Positions 53,988 to 62,497 of a stretch of 62,615 bases of DNA are shown piece by piece (the stretch's first letter is position 1; the number at the start of each line of letters is the position of its first letter). The stretch is taken from assembly GCA_002390845.1 (NCBI GenBank), contig DGQT01000047.1, positions 1 to 62,615 of the forward strand, written 5' to 3'. The stretch comes from Chitinophagaceae bacterium UBA4407. GTDB lineage: Bacteria > Bacteroidota > Bacteroidia > Chitinophagales > Chitinophagaceae. The notes under the pieces were generated by a model. The model did no database searches. It was not told the origin of the DNA and was given only the letters and a program-made list of their open reading frames with translations. A program made the position numbers and the translations under genes.

Positions 53988-55985
53988 ATGAAAATAAATA
54001 AGTTGATCAGTTGTATGCTCGCCACATCGCTGTTCCTCAACGCACATGCACAACATACACTTACCGTAAAAGTGAATGAACCAAAGGCAGACATTCAACT
54101 AACCATGTGGGGCATATTTTTTGAAGACATTAATCTTGGTGCAGATGGTGGTATTTATGCAGAGCTTGTAAAAAATCGCTCCTTCGAATTTCATAAACCG
54201 CTTATGGGTTGGACGGTTCAGCAACCCAATAAAAAAGGTGATCCTTATACAGCACTCACCAGCCCGGTACTGGTAATTAACAGGGAAGAAGAAAACACTG
54301 CAAACCCAAGATTCATAAGGGTTACAGTGGATAATGCCGCAAATGGAGATCTGGGTTTAACCAATGAAGGTTTCAGAGGAATGGGTATAAAAAAAGATCT
54401 TCGCTACGATTTTTCGGTAATGTATAAACAAATTTCTGCGGGCATAAAACTGCATGTTGAACTGGTTGATTCATCAGGAAATATTCTGGGCAGCGCAGTG
54501 CTTTCGCCAAACAAAACAGATAATCAATGGCGCAAAGATTCTGTAAGTTTTACATCAAACGCAACGGTGTTAAAGGCCAAAATGAATCTATGGTTTGAAG
54601 GTAATGGTGTAATTGATCTTGACATGATCTCTCTGTTTCCAACCGATACCTGGAAGAATCGTCCGGGTGGAATGCGTGCAGATATGATTCAAAAACTTGC
54701 CGATATGAAACCGGGTTTTATACGCTTTCCCGGTGGTTGTATCGTAGAAGGTTTCGATCTTTCACAACGTTATCAATGGAAGAAAACAATCGGTCCAATC
54801 GAAGAAAGGCAGCTCATTATCAATCGCTGGAATACTGAATTTGCAAACCGGCCTGCACCTGATTATTTCCAAACATTCGGGCTTGGTTTCTTCGAATATT
54901 TTCAATTGTCCGAAGACATAGGCGCAGAGCCTTTGCCCATTTTAAATTGTGGCATGGCATGCCAGTTTAACTCAGCAGAAGTTGTTCCTGTAAATAAAAT
55001 TGATCCCTATGTTCAGGATGCTATGGATCTTATAGAATTTGCAAACGGAGATGTTTCAACAAAATGGGGAAAAGTGCGTGCAGAGCTTGGTCACCCTGCT
55101 TCGTTTAATTTAAAAATGATGGGTGTGGGCAATGAGAACTGGGGGCCGCAATATGTAGAGCGTTTAAAGATTTTTACAAAAGCCATCAAAGCTAAATATC
55201 CTGACTTTAAATTGGTAAACAGTTCAGGTATTGCACCCAATGGTTCAATGTTTGATTACCTCAACGATACACTGCGCAGCATGCATGCAGATATTATTGA
55301 CGAGCATTATTACCAGCGGCCTGAATGGTTCTTTGCCAATGCAAAACGTTACGATAATTATCCACGTAATGGCTCGAAAGTTTTTGCAGGTGAGTATGCT
55401 GCGCAAAGCGATCATACGGTAAGTGTTGATAACAAGAATTGCTGGCTTACCGCTCTCTCCGAAGCTGCATTCATGACGGGGCTGGAACGCAATGCTGACG
55501 TGGTTTCTATGGCTTCGTATGCACCGCTCTTTGCACACATTGATGGCTGGCAATGGACGCCTGATTTAATATGGGTAAACAATCTGCAATCTTATGGCAC
55601 ACCCGATTATTATGTGCAGCAAATGTATTCGTTGAACAAGGGCACAAAGGTTGTTCCCATCACACTCAATAACGATGTTGTTGCGGGCCAGGATAGTCTA
55701 TATGCGGCTGCATGTATTGATGAAAAAACAAATGAACTCATCATCAAAATGGTAAATGCATCAGCTAAAGAACAAACAAATTCAGTAACGCTCGAAGGTG
55801 TAAAAAAGCTTGCTGCACAAGGTTCGCTTATGGTTTTAAAAAGCGATGATTTGTACAGCGTAAACAGTTTCACCAATCCTGAAAATATTGCGCCAAAACA
55901 ATCAACTATAAATATAAAAGGAAAGAAAATTGATCTTACAGCAGCGCCGTATTCATTTACCGTGTTGCGTGTAAAAATATTATGA
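53988..55985 (+). CDS. GH51 alpha-L-arabinofuranosidase with N-terminal carbohydrate-binding-like domain
   Basis: The product is 665 residues from the ATG at 53988; the frame opens at TTG 53979. A signal peptide ends NAHAQ. The sequence GIFFEDINLGADGGIYAELV is the GH51 opening. A CBM4-like beta sandwich (FIRVTVDNAANGDLGLTNEG) lies between it and the barrel, as in longer GH51 enzymes. The acid/base is E383 in GVGNENWGPQY and the nucleophile E469 in FAGEYAAQS. It is from a different GH51 subgroup than the preceding gene, so the two may differ in linkage or chain-length preference. It is in line with galM and araB. Confidence 0.93.
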   Translation: MKINKLISCMLATSLFLNAHAQHTLTVKVNEPKADIQLTMWGIFFEDINLGADGGIYAELVKNRSFEFHKPLMGWTVQQPNKKGDPYTALTSPVLVINREEENTANPRFIRVTVDNAANGDLGLTNEGFRGMGIKKDLRYDFSVMYKQISAGIKLHVELVDSSGNILGSAVLSPNKTDNQWRKDSVSFTSNATVLKAKMNLWFEGNGVIDLDMISLFPTDTWKNRPGGMRADMIQKLADMKPGFIRFPGGCIVEGFDLSQRYQWKKTIGPIEERQLIINRWNTEFANRPAPDYFQTFGLGFFEYFQLSEDIGAEPLPILNCGMACQFNSAEVVPVNKIDPYVQDAMDLIEFANGDVSTKWGKVRAELGHPASFNLKMMGVGNENWGPQYVERLKIFTKAIKAKYPDFKLVNSSGIAPNGSMFDYLNDTLRSMHADIIDEHYYQRPEWFFANAKRYDNYPRNGSKVFAGEYAAQSDHTVSVDNKNCWLTALSEAAFMTGLERNADVVSMASYAPLFAHIDGWQWTPDLIWVNNLQSYGTPDYYVQQMYSLNKGTKVVPITLNNDVVAGQDSLYAAACIDEKTNELIIKMVNASAKEQTNSVTLEGVKKLAAQGSLMVLKSDDLYSVNSFTNPENIAPKQSTINIKGKKIDLTAAPYSFTVLRVKIL

Positions 55986-56093
55986 CCTCATCCCAACCCT
56001 TCTCCAAAGGAGAAGGGCAAGAAGTTTACAGATACCTGCTTTAGAGGTTTTCAAAGTCCTCTCCTTTGGAGAGGACTTTGGTGAGGTCTTCCT
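55985..56093. repeat. Nested palindromic CCTTTGGAGAGG-type repeat
   Basis: Two near-perfect palindromes lie at 55997-56017 (CCCTTCTCC and GGAGAAGGG around AAA) and 56053-56079 (AAAGTCCTCTCC and GGAGAGGACTTT around TTT). Outer sequences CCTCATCCCAA and TTTGGTGAGG are inverted partners. The whole could fold as one long hairpin or as two. It follows the GH51 stop directly. Confidence 0.82.
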
Positions 56094-56133
56094 GAATAAA
56101 ATTGTTATACATTTAAAAGCTAAAAAAGCCAAT

Positions 56134-57270
56134 ATGAAATTAATGAACGTTTTACTTGCTGTGAGTTTAATAACAGTTGTAGTTTCCTGCAATAACCCGG
56201 TTAAAGATGAAAAAACCACTGCCACAATAAAAGCAGGAATTACTAAAGCTGACTGGGGCGAATTTGACAGCAGCAAAGTTTATCTCTACACACTTACCAA
56301 CAGCAAAGGAACAGAAGTAAAAATCACCAACTATGGCGGCATTGTTACCTCATTTGTAACTGCTGATAAAAATGGTAATAAATCAAGCATCGTAATTGGC
56401 TTCGACAGCCTGAGTGGTTACCTCGCAAAGCCTCCATATTTCGGCGCATTGATTGGCCGTTATGGCAACCGTATCGGTGATGCAAAATTCACTTTGGATG
56501 GCAAAGAATATAAACTAGCTGCAAACAATGGCAAAAACCATTTGCACGGCGGCTTAAAAGGTTTTGATAAAGTTGTTTGGGATGCAATGGTAATGAATGA
56601 TACTGTTCCATCATTAATGCTCAACTATCTTAGTAAAGATGGTGAAGAAGGTTATCCCGGTAATTTAAAAGTTACTGTTGTGTACACATTAACCGATGAC
56701 AACGAACTGAAGATAGAATACAATGCAGAAACAGATAAAGCAACACCAGTTAACTTAACCAACCATAGTTATTTTAATTTAACGGGAGATGTGAGCAACA
56801 CCATACTCAATCACAGTTTAATGATTGATGCAGATAATTACACACCTGTTGATACAACGCTTATACCTACAGGCGAAATAAAGTCCGTAAAAGGAACACC
56901 TTTTGATTTTACTACCTCAAAAGCAATCGGTAAAGAAATTGATGCGGTACAAGGTGGTTACGATCATAACTGGGTATTGAATAAAAAAGATAATTCATTA
57001 CAGAAAGTCGCAGTGCTTTCAGATACACTCAGCGGCCGCTCGGTAGAAGTGTTTACAACAGAGCCAGGCCTGCAGTTTTATACAGGAAATTTTTTGGATG
57101 GTAAGTTCATCAACCGCGATGGCAAAGCAATCAATCAACACACAGCAATGTGCATGGAAACACAGCATTTTCCCGATTCGCCAAACAAGCCAAATTTCCC
57201 GTCAACGATATTAAAGCCGGGCGAAAAATATCACAGCGAAACGGTGTATAAAGTTGTTACAGAAAAATAG
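56134..57270 (+). CDS. galM: Aldose 1-epimerase, predicted lipoprotein
   Basis: This family interconverts alpha and beta anomers of sugars, here probably of arabinose released by the neighbours. The 378-residue product has a lipoprotein signal (LITVVVSCNN) placing it in the periplasm or on the surface. Catalytic and binding motifs are NNGKNHLHGGLKGFDKVVWD, NLTNHSYFNLTG with the second histidine, and METQHFPDSPNKPNFPST near the end, where a glutamate of the family lies upstream in the EPGLQFYTG segment. GalM as a lipoprotein is unusual outside Bacteroidota. Confidence 0.93.
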   Translation: MKLMNVLLAVSLITVVVSCNNPVKDEKTTATIKAGITKADWGEFDSSKVYLYTLTNSKGTEVKITNYGGIVTSFVTADKNGNKSSIVIGFDSLSGYLAKPPYFGALIGRYGNRIGDAKFTLDGKEYKLAANNGKNHLHGGLKGFDKVVWDAMVMNDTVPSLMLNYLSKDGEEGYPGNLKVTVVYTLTDDNELKIEYNAETDKATPVNLTNHSYFNLTGDVSNTILNHSLMIDADNYTPVDTTLIPTGEIKSVKGTPFDFTTSKAIGKEIDAVQGGYDHNWVLNKKDNSLQKVAVLSDTLSGRSVEVFTTEPGLQFYTGNFLDGKFINRDGKAINQHTAMCMETQHFPDSPNKPNFPSTILKPGEKYHSETVYKVVTEK

Positions 57271-57283
57271 ATGGAGCAGCACT

Positions 57284-57455
57284 TTTTGCTCAATAAAATT
57301 CCGAAAGCACAAGAGTGCGACGCAATGAAAGGTTAATAGTGTTCTTGCAGTTTGGCTCATAAAAATTTGTATTTTTTGTTAGTGAGCTTTCATTCTGCTC
57401 TCATCGTTCCTTGTGTCACTCACTTGTACGTTCAGATCAGTATTCAGCAGTGGGC
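57284..57455. repeat. Dispersed repeat, right arm followed by left arm
   Basis: A right arm, with type I core GCACAAGAGTGCGACGCAA (57307-57325) and end TTTGGCTCATAAAAATTT, is followed by a left arm with type II core TTGTGTCACTCACTTGTAC (57411-57429). The arms are in the opposite order from the hairpin copies, as if two partial copies had met or the middle was shared. It lies between galM and araB. Confidence 0.8.
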
Positions 57456-57478
57456 TTAAATTCTAAAAACAAACATAA

Positions 57479-59143
57479 ATGCAGCAGGATTCTTTTGTAA
57501 TAGGTGTTGATTATGGAACTGATTCGGTGCGTGCAATTATTGTAAACGCAGGCAATGGAGCAGAACTTGCATCTGCGGTTTTCTATTATCCGCGCTGGAA
57601 AGACGGCTTGTTTTGTAATCCTTCTCTTAACCAGTTTCGGCAACACCCATTGGACTATGTGGAAGGTCTTGAAGCAACCATAAAAAGTTGTTTGGCGCAG
57701 GTTGGCAGCAATGTTGCGGCGAATGTAAAAGCTATTGCCATAGACACAACAGGATCAACACCTGTTGCAGTTGACAGTACAGGAACGCCGCTTGCATTGT
57801 TATCTGCTTTTGAAAAAAATCCAAACGCTATGTTCGTGTTGTGGAAAGATCATACAGGAGTAAAAGAAGCAGCAGAAATAAATGAACACGCAAAAAAATT
57901 TGATACAAATTATTTACAGTTTGTTGGCGGTATATATTCATCAGAATGGTTTTGGGCAAAGCTGCTGCATGTGTTAAGGGACGATGAGCAGGTACGCAAT
58001 ACATGCTATTCCTGGGTAGAACATTGCGACTGGATTCCATTCTTATTAACCGGTGGGAAAGACATACATCAAATGAAACGTGGCGTTTGCTCCGCAGGTC
58101 ACAAAGCCTTATGGGCAACAGAGTTTGGGGGCTTGCCGCCCAATGATTTTTTCAAATCTCTCGACCCGCTATTGGATGGTTTTACAGCAAGACTATTTAC
58201 AGAAACATATACTTCTGATAAAGCTGCGGGTACACTCTCCAATGAATGGTCGCAACGTTTAGGTTTGTCAACTGATGTCATCATTGGCGTTGGTGCATTC
58301 GATGCACACATGGGTGCAGTGGGCGGCCAAATTGAACCTTATCATCTAAGTAAAGTAATGGGCACTTCTACATGCGATATGCTGGTTGCACCAACAAATG
58401 AAGTGGAAGGTAAATTGGTAAAAGGCATTTGTGGTCAAGTACCTGGCTCCATCATTCCCGGCATGATGGGAATGGAAGCTGGACAAAGTGCATTCGGCGA
58501 TGCGTATGCATGGTTTAAAAACGTACTCGCATGGCCATTGCAAAATATACTTTCTCAATCATCAATTATTGATAGCAACACAGCAAAAAAATTAATTGAA
58601 GAAACTGCCGATAAAATAATTCCTGAACTCAGCAAGCAGGCATCGCAATTGCCACTCGAAGAAAACGCAGAGCTCGCCCTCGACTGGATGAATGGCCGCC
58701 GCACACCAGATGCCAACCAGGAATTAAAAGGTGCATTCACAGGATTAAGTTTAGGCACCGATGCACCAAAAATGTTTCGTGCTTTAGTGGAGTCAACATG
58801 TTACGGTGCCAAAGCAATTGTTGATCGTTTTAATGAACAAGGCGTTCCTGTAAAAGGCTTGATCGGCTTGGGTGGCGTTGCAAAAAAATCGCCTTTCATT
58901 ATGCAGATGATGGCCGACATCATGAACATGCCCATACGCATACACAAATCAGAACAAACCTGCGCATTGGGTGCTGCTATGTTTGCAGCCACTGCCGCAG
59001 GTATCTATGAAAAAGTAGAAGATGCGATGCATGCAATGGGCCGGGGCTTTGATGCAGAGTATCTTCCTGATGCAGCACGTGCTGCCATATATGCCAAGCG
59101 TTACGAACGCTATAAAGAATTAGGTAAGTTTAGTGAACAGTGA
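57479..59143 (+). CDS. araB: Ribulokinase
   Basis: AraB phosphorylates L-ribulose to L-ribulose 5-phosphate. The 554-residue FGGY-family kinase has GVDYGTDSVRAIIVNAGNG at the N-terminus (phosphate loop), IAIDTTGSTPVAVDSTG, the GTSTCDMLVAPT motif, and the C-terminal GLGGVAKKSPFIMQMMADI, as expected. The last residues, FSEQ, and the stop codon fall inside the heptamer repeat that follows, so the C-terminus was probably altered when that element arrived. It is in the arabinose operon. Confidence 0.95.
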   Translation: MQQDSFVIGVDYGTDSVRAIIVNAGNGAELASAVFYYPRWKDGLFCNPSLNQFRQHPLDYVEGLEATIKSCLAQVGSNVAANVKAIAIDTTGSTPVAVDSTGTPLALLSAFEKNPNAMFVLWKDHTGVKEAAEINEHAKKFDTNYLQFVGGIYSSEWFWAKLLHVLRDDEQVRNTCYSWVEHCDWIPFLLTGGKDIHQMKRGVCSAGHKALWATEFGGLPPNDFFKSLDPLLDGFTARLFTETYTSDKAAGTLSNEWSQRLGLSTDVIIGVGAFDAHMGAVGGQIEPYHLSKVMGTSTCDMLVAPTNEVEGKLVKGICGQVPGSIIPGMMGMEAGQSAFGDAYAWFKNVLAWPLQNILSQSSIIDSNTAKKLIEETADKIIPELSKQASQLPLEENAELALDWMNGRRTPDANQELKGAFTGLSLGTDAPKMFRALVESTCYGAKAIVDRFNEQGVPVKGLIGLGGVAKKSPFIMQMMADIMNMPIRIHKSEQTCALGAAMFAATAAGIYEKVEDAMHAMGRGFDAEYLPDAARAAIYAKRYERYKELGKFSEQ

Positions 59144-59180
59144 ACAGTGAACAAAGAACAGTGAACAACGAACAGTGAAC
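59132..59180 (+). repeat. Seven tandem heptamers (AGTGAAC type)
   Basis: Seven heptamers run without gaps: five AGTGAAC, one AAAGAAC and one AACGAAC. The array covers the last codons of araB and its stop, and ends one base before the start codon of the four-helix-bundle gene. The last four units pair with the inverted array at 59551-59578. Confidence 0.9.
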
Positions 59181-59575
59181 AATGGGAGAAAGTATTTTAA
59201 AAGAGAAAAGTTATGCTTTTGCAATTCGAATTGTAAAGCTTTCCCAATTCCTGCAATCAGATAAAAAAGAATTTGTTTTATCTAAACAAATATTACGCAG
59301 TGGAACAGCAGCAGGCGCATTGATAAGAGAAGCAGAATATGGACAAAGTAAAACTGATTTTATACATAAGCTTACAATAGCTTTGAAAGAAGCAAATGAA
59401 ACTGAATATTGGCTAAGCATTTTAAAAGACACAAATTATATAGAACAGAAACTTTTTGAAAGCCTTTTAATTGATTGTAAAGAAATTTTAAGATTATTAA
59501 TTGCATCAATAAAAACAGCTAAACAATCGAATAAACAATAAGCAAATATTGTTCACTGTTCGTTGTTCACTGTTC
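59156..59575 (+). mobile_element. IVS-like element: four-helix-bundle gene between 28-base inverted repeats
   Basis: Bases 59156-59183 and 59548-59575 are perfect 28-base inverted repeats. They would fold the transcript into a stem with the four-helix-bundle gene in its loop. This is the structure of 23S rRNA intervening sequences with an S23 gene. Here it is inserted between araB and araD. RNase III-type excision, or DNA-level mobility, are inferences. Confidence 0.75.
59182..59541 (+). CDS. Four-helix-bundle (S23/IVP-type) protein
   Basis: The 119-residue product matches the TIGR02436 four-helix-bundle family seen in 23S rRNA intervening sequences: SYAFAIRIVKLSQFLQ, then KEFVLSKQILRSGTAAGALI, then AEYGQSKTDFIHKLTIALKE, and ANETEYWLSILKDTNYI. 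The fold also resembles Avd of diversity-generating retroelements, but no reverse transcriptase or template repeat is nearby. Its function is not known; it may bind nucleic acid. It interrupts an otherwise contiguous araB-araD pair and is framed by heptamer arrays. Confidence 0.88.
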   Translation: MGESILKEKSYAFAIRIVKLSQFLQSDKKEFVLSKQILRSGTAAGALIREAEYGQSKTDFIHKLTIALKEANETEYWLSILKDTNYIEQKLFESLLIDCKEILRLLIASIKTAKQSNKQ

Positions 59576-59578
59576 ACT
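59551..59578 (-). repeat. Four inverted heptamers (GTTCACT type)
   Basis: GTTCACT, GTTCGTT, GTTCACT and GTTCACT follow each other without gaps, the inverse of the units before the four-helix-bundle gene. The array ends nine bases before the araD start. Confidence 0.9.
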
Positions 59579-59586
59579 CGTAAAAT

Positions 59587-60282
59587 ATGAAATACGAACA
59601 CATAAAAGAAGCGGCTTATCTCGCCAATATGCAGCTACCAAAATTAGGTTTAGTGCTGTTTACCTTCGGTAATGTAAGCGCAGTCGACAGGAGCCTGGGT
59701 GTATTTGCCATTAAACCAAGCGGCGTTCCTTATGAAGACCTTACACCAGAAAAAATGGTGATCGTAGATTTCAACGGAAAAACAGTAGAAGGCACGATGC
59801 GACCATCTTCTGACACATTAACGCATGCCGTTTTGTACAAGCATTGGGAGCATATAGGCGGCATTGTTCACACGCATTCAACATACGCCACTGCTTGGGC
59901 ACAGAGCCTGCGTGATATACCCAATTACGGCACCACGCATGCGGATCATACAACAGTTGATATTCCCTGTGCCCCGCCAATGAGTGATGAAATGATACGT
60001 GGCAATTATGAATATGAAACTGGTTTTCAAATCATGAACGCCCTGCAGGAAAGAGAGTTGAGCTACGAAGAAGTTGAAATGATTTTAGTGGGCAACCATG
60101 CTCCGTTTACCTGGGGTAAAACACCGGAGAAAGCAGTGTACAACAGTGCGGTTTTAGAAGCCCTTGCAAAAATGGCGTACTTAACGGAGCAGATCAATCC
60201 TGCTGCACCGCATTTAAAAGATGCGTTGGTAAAAAAACATTTCGAACGCAAGCATGGGCCTGATAGTTATTATGGACAATAG
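59587..60282 (+). CDS. araD: L-ribulose-5-phosphate 4-epimerase
   Basis: AraD converts L-ribulose 5-phosphate to D-xylulose 5-phosphate, feeding the pentose phosphate pathway. The 231-residue class II aldolase-family protein has the normal length. FTFGNVSAVDRSLGVFAIKPSG is the N-terminal phosphate site. HTHSTYATAWAQS and GTTHADHTTVD carry the zinc-binding histidines. It follows araB with only the four-helix-bundle element between, and a hairpin directly follows its stop. Confidence 0.95.
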   Translation: MKYEHIKEAAYLANMQLPKLGLVLFTFGNVSAVDRSLGVFAIKPSGVPYEDLTPEKMVIVDFNGKTVEGTMRPSSDTLTHAVLYKHWEHIGGIVHTHSTYATAWAQSLRDIPNYGTTHADHTTVDIPCAPPMSDEMIRGNYEYETGFQIMNALQERELSYEEVEMILVGNHAPFTWGKTPEKAVYNSAVLEALAKMAYLTEQINPAAPHLKDALVKKHFERKHGPDSYYGQ

Positions 60283-60384
60283 ACTGTCTGAACGTGGATT
60301 TCGATGGATTAAAAAGATTGAGTGGATTGAATTTCACTTATCCATATAATCCAAAAAATCCTTCCAAATCCACGTTCAGACAGT
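60283..60384. repeat. Long imperfect inverted repeat after araD
   Basis: ACTGTCTGAACGTGGATTT at 60283-60301 and its exact inverse at 60366-60384 frame a 64-base middle of GGATT-rich sequence that is itself partly inverted. The left arm begins at the base after the araD stop. A related stretch (GTCTGAAAGTGGATTT) starts right after the GH127 stop at 62498. It could act as a terminator-like or mRNA-protecting hairpin. Confidence 0.8.
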
Positions 60385-60386
60385 TT

Positions 60387-60464
60387 GCTCAATAATATTC
60401 CGAACGTACAAGAGTGCGACGCAAGGAACGATCAATATTAAATGAACTGTTGGGCTCAAAAAAT
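60387..60464. repeat. Dispersed repeat, right arm only (type I core)
   Basis: GCTCAATAATATTCCGAAC leads into the core GTACAAGAGTGCGACGCAA (60406-60424). The end TTGGGCTCAAAAAATAAAA lies 15 bases before the GH127 start. Confidence 0.85.
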
Positions 60465-60478
60465 AAAATATCATTTAT

Positions 60479-62497
60479 ATGAAAAAAATAATCCTGAGTT
60501 TCTCATTGCTTTATTCCTTAGCAGTAAGTGCACAGAATAAAGATTATCCAATTAAAGTGGTGCCTTTTACACAGGTAAAACTGACCGATAATTTTTGGCT
60601 GCCCCGAATAAAAACAAACGCCATAGTTACCATTCCCGCTTCTTTTGAACGCTGCGAATCTACTGGTCGTGTAAAGAATTTTGTTATGGCCGCCGCACGC
60701 AATGGAAAGTTCTGCACCATATATCCTTTTGATGATACAGATATTTATAAAACCATTGAAGGTGCATCATATTCTTTGAGCTTATTTCCCAATCCTGCGC
60801 TGGAAAAATATATTGATTCACTGATTAATATTGTTGGTAAAGCACAGGAACCCGATGGTTATTTATACACTGCAAGAACAATTGATCCAATAAATGTTGG
60901 GCCCTGGCTTGGCAAAGAAAGATGGGAAAAAGAGAGAGAATTAAGCCATGAGTTATACAATGCAGGTCATCTATACGAATCAGCAGCAGCGCACTTTTTA
61001 GCTACGGGAAAAAGAAATTTATTAGACATTGCTTTAAAGAATGCTGACCTTGTTTGTAAAGTGTTTGGTCCATTGCCGGATCAAAGAAAAGTTGCACCCG
61101 GACATGAAGTGGTTGAAATGGGTTTGGTAAAATTATACCGCATAACAGGTAAGCCGGAATACTTATCAACAGCAAAATTTTTTATTGAACAAAGAGGTCA
61201 CTATCAAGGCTATGATTCAACATCAAAAGACGAATGGAAGAATGGCATTTACTGGCAGGATAACAAACCTGTTGTTGACCAGGATGAAGCAGAGGGCCAT
61301 GCAGTTCGTGCAGGTTATCTATACTCCGCAATGGCAGATGTGGCGGCACTTACAGGCGATCAGCAACTCTTAAATGCAGTTGATAAAATCTGGACAAACG
61401 AGGTTACAAAAAAGATTTATGTGCAAGGCGGTGTGGGTGCCGTTGGTGATGGAGAACGTTTTGGCGATAATTATGAATTACCCAATGCAACCGCTTACAA
61501 TGAAACCTGCGCAGCCATTGCAAATGCATTTTTTAACCAGCGCATGTTCTTACTGCATGGCGATTCAAAGTATATTGATGTGCTGGAGAAAACATTATAC
61601 AATGGCTTTATCTCAGGCGTTGGTATGGATGGTAAATCTTTCTTTTACACGAACGCAATGCAGATAAAAAACAGCTTCTCACATAACGATATGGAAGCCG
61701 AACGTTCTGGCTGGTTTCCGTGTTCATGCTGTCCAACAAACGTTGTGCGTTTAATGCCATCCATTCCCGGTTATGTGTACGCACAAAAAGATAATAATGT
61801 TTATGTAAATCTTTTTATCAGCGGCAATGCAACGCTTAATATCAATAATAAACCTGTTGATATTGTTCAGCAAAATAATTATCCGTGGGATGGCGCGCTA
61901 ACTTTTAATGTAACGCCAAAATCGCCGCTTGCATTTGGTTTGCTGGTGCGCATTCCAGGCTGGGCGCAGAATGCAGCGATGCCTTCTGATCTTTATTCTT
62001 TCGCAAACAAGTCAGATAAAAATGTAACCATAAAAATAAACGGACAGGCAGTAGATTATACTTTACAAAATGGGTACGCTGTGCTAAACAGAACGTGGAA
62101 GAAAGGCGATGTTGTTGAAGTTAATCTTCCCATGGAAGTGCGGCAGGTTGTTGCCAACGAAAATGTAAAAGATGATATTGGCAAAGTATCGTTACAGCGC
62201 GGCCCGTTGATGTATTGCGCCGAGTGGCCTGATAACAATGGTAAAGTGAGCAACATTATTATTCCTGCCAACACAAATTTTACAACAGAATTTAAAACAG
62301 ATCTATTGAATGGTGTAACCGTTTTAAAAAGCGAAGTACCTGCGGTAATCATTGACAATACCGGCAACAGTGTATCAACAGTCAAGCAGGCATTCACCGC
62401 AATCCCTTACTACGCCTGGGCGCACAGGGGTAAAGGCGAAATGACTGTTTGGTTTCCAACAAAAATTAAAGACATTGATTTGCTTACAAAGGAGTAA
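60479..62497 (+). CDS. GH127 beta-L-arabinofuranosidase
   Basis: GH127 enzymes hydrolyse beta-L-arabinofuranosides, found in plant extensin-type glycans. The 672-residue product has a signal peptide ending VSAQN. The zinc/cysteine site known from HypBA1 is intact: E342 and C344 in NETCA, and C417-C418 in PCSCCPTN, with the nucleophile expected at C417. GGVGAVGDGERFGDNYELP holds the presumed acid/base glutamate. It sits with GH51 and ara genes, extending the locus to beta-arabinosides. Confidence 0.93.
   Translation: MKKIILSFSLLYSLAVSAQNKDYPIKVVPFTQVKLTDNFWLPRIKTNAIVTIPASFERCESTGRVKNFVMAAARNGKFCTIYPFDDTDIYKTIEGASYSLSLFPNPALEKYIDSLINIVGKAQEPDGYLYTARTIDPINVGPWLGKERWEKERELSHELYNAGHLYESAAAHFLATGKRNLLDIALKNADLVCKVFGPLPDQRKVAPGHEVVEMGLVKLYRITGKPEYLSTAKFFIEQRGHYQGYDSTSKDEWKNGIYWQDNKPVVDQDEAEGHAVRAGYLYSAMADVAALTGDQQLLNAVDKIWTNEVTKKIYVQGGVGAVGDGERFGDNYELPNATAYNETCAAIANAFFNQRMFLLHGDSKYIDVLEKTLYNGFISGVGMDGKSFFYTNAMQIKNSFSHNDMEAERSGWFPCSCCPTNVVRLMPSIPGYVYAQKDNNVYVNLFISGNATLNINNKPVDIVQQNNYPWDGALTFNVTPKSPLAFGLLVRIPGWAQNAAMPSDLYSFANKSDKNVTIKINGQAVDYTLQNGYAVLNRTWKKGDVVEVNLPMEVRQVVANENVKDDIGKVSLQRGPLMYCAEWPDNNGKVSNIIIPANTNFTTEFKTDLLNGVTVLKSEVPAVIIDNTGNSVSTVKQAFTAIPYYAWAHRGKGEMTVWFPTKIKDIDLLTKE

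Noticed and set aside
59182..59541. Avd of a diversity-generating retroelement
   Set aside because: The fold is related, but no reverse transcriptase and no template/variable repeat pair was found nearby; the IVS-type inverted repeats explain the gene better.
4757..60424. CRISPR array made of the dispersed core repeats
   Set aside because: The repeats are kilobases apart, lie in different intergenic regions and are inverted pairs; no short regular spacers and no cas genes are present.
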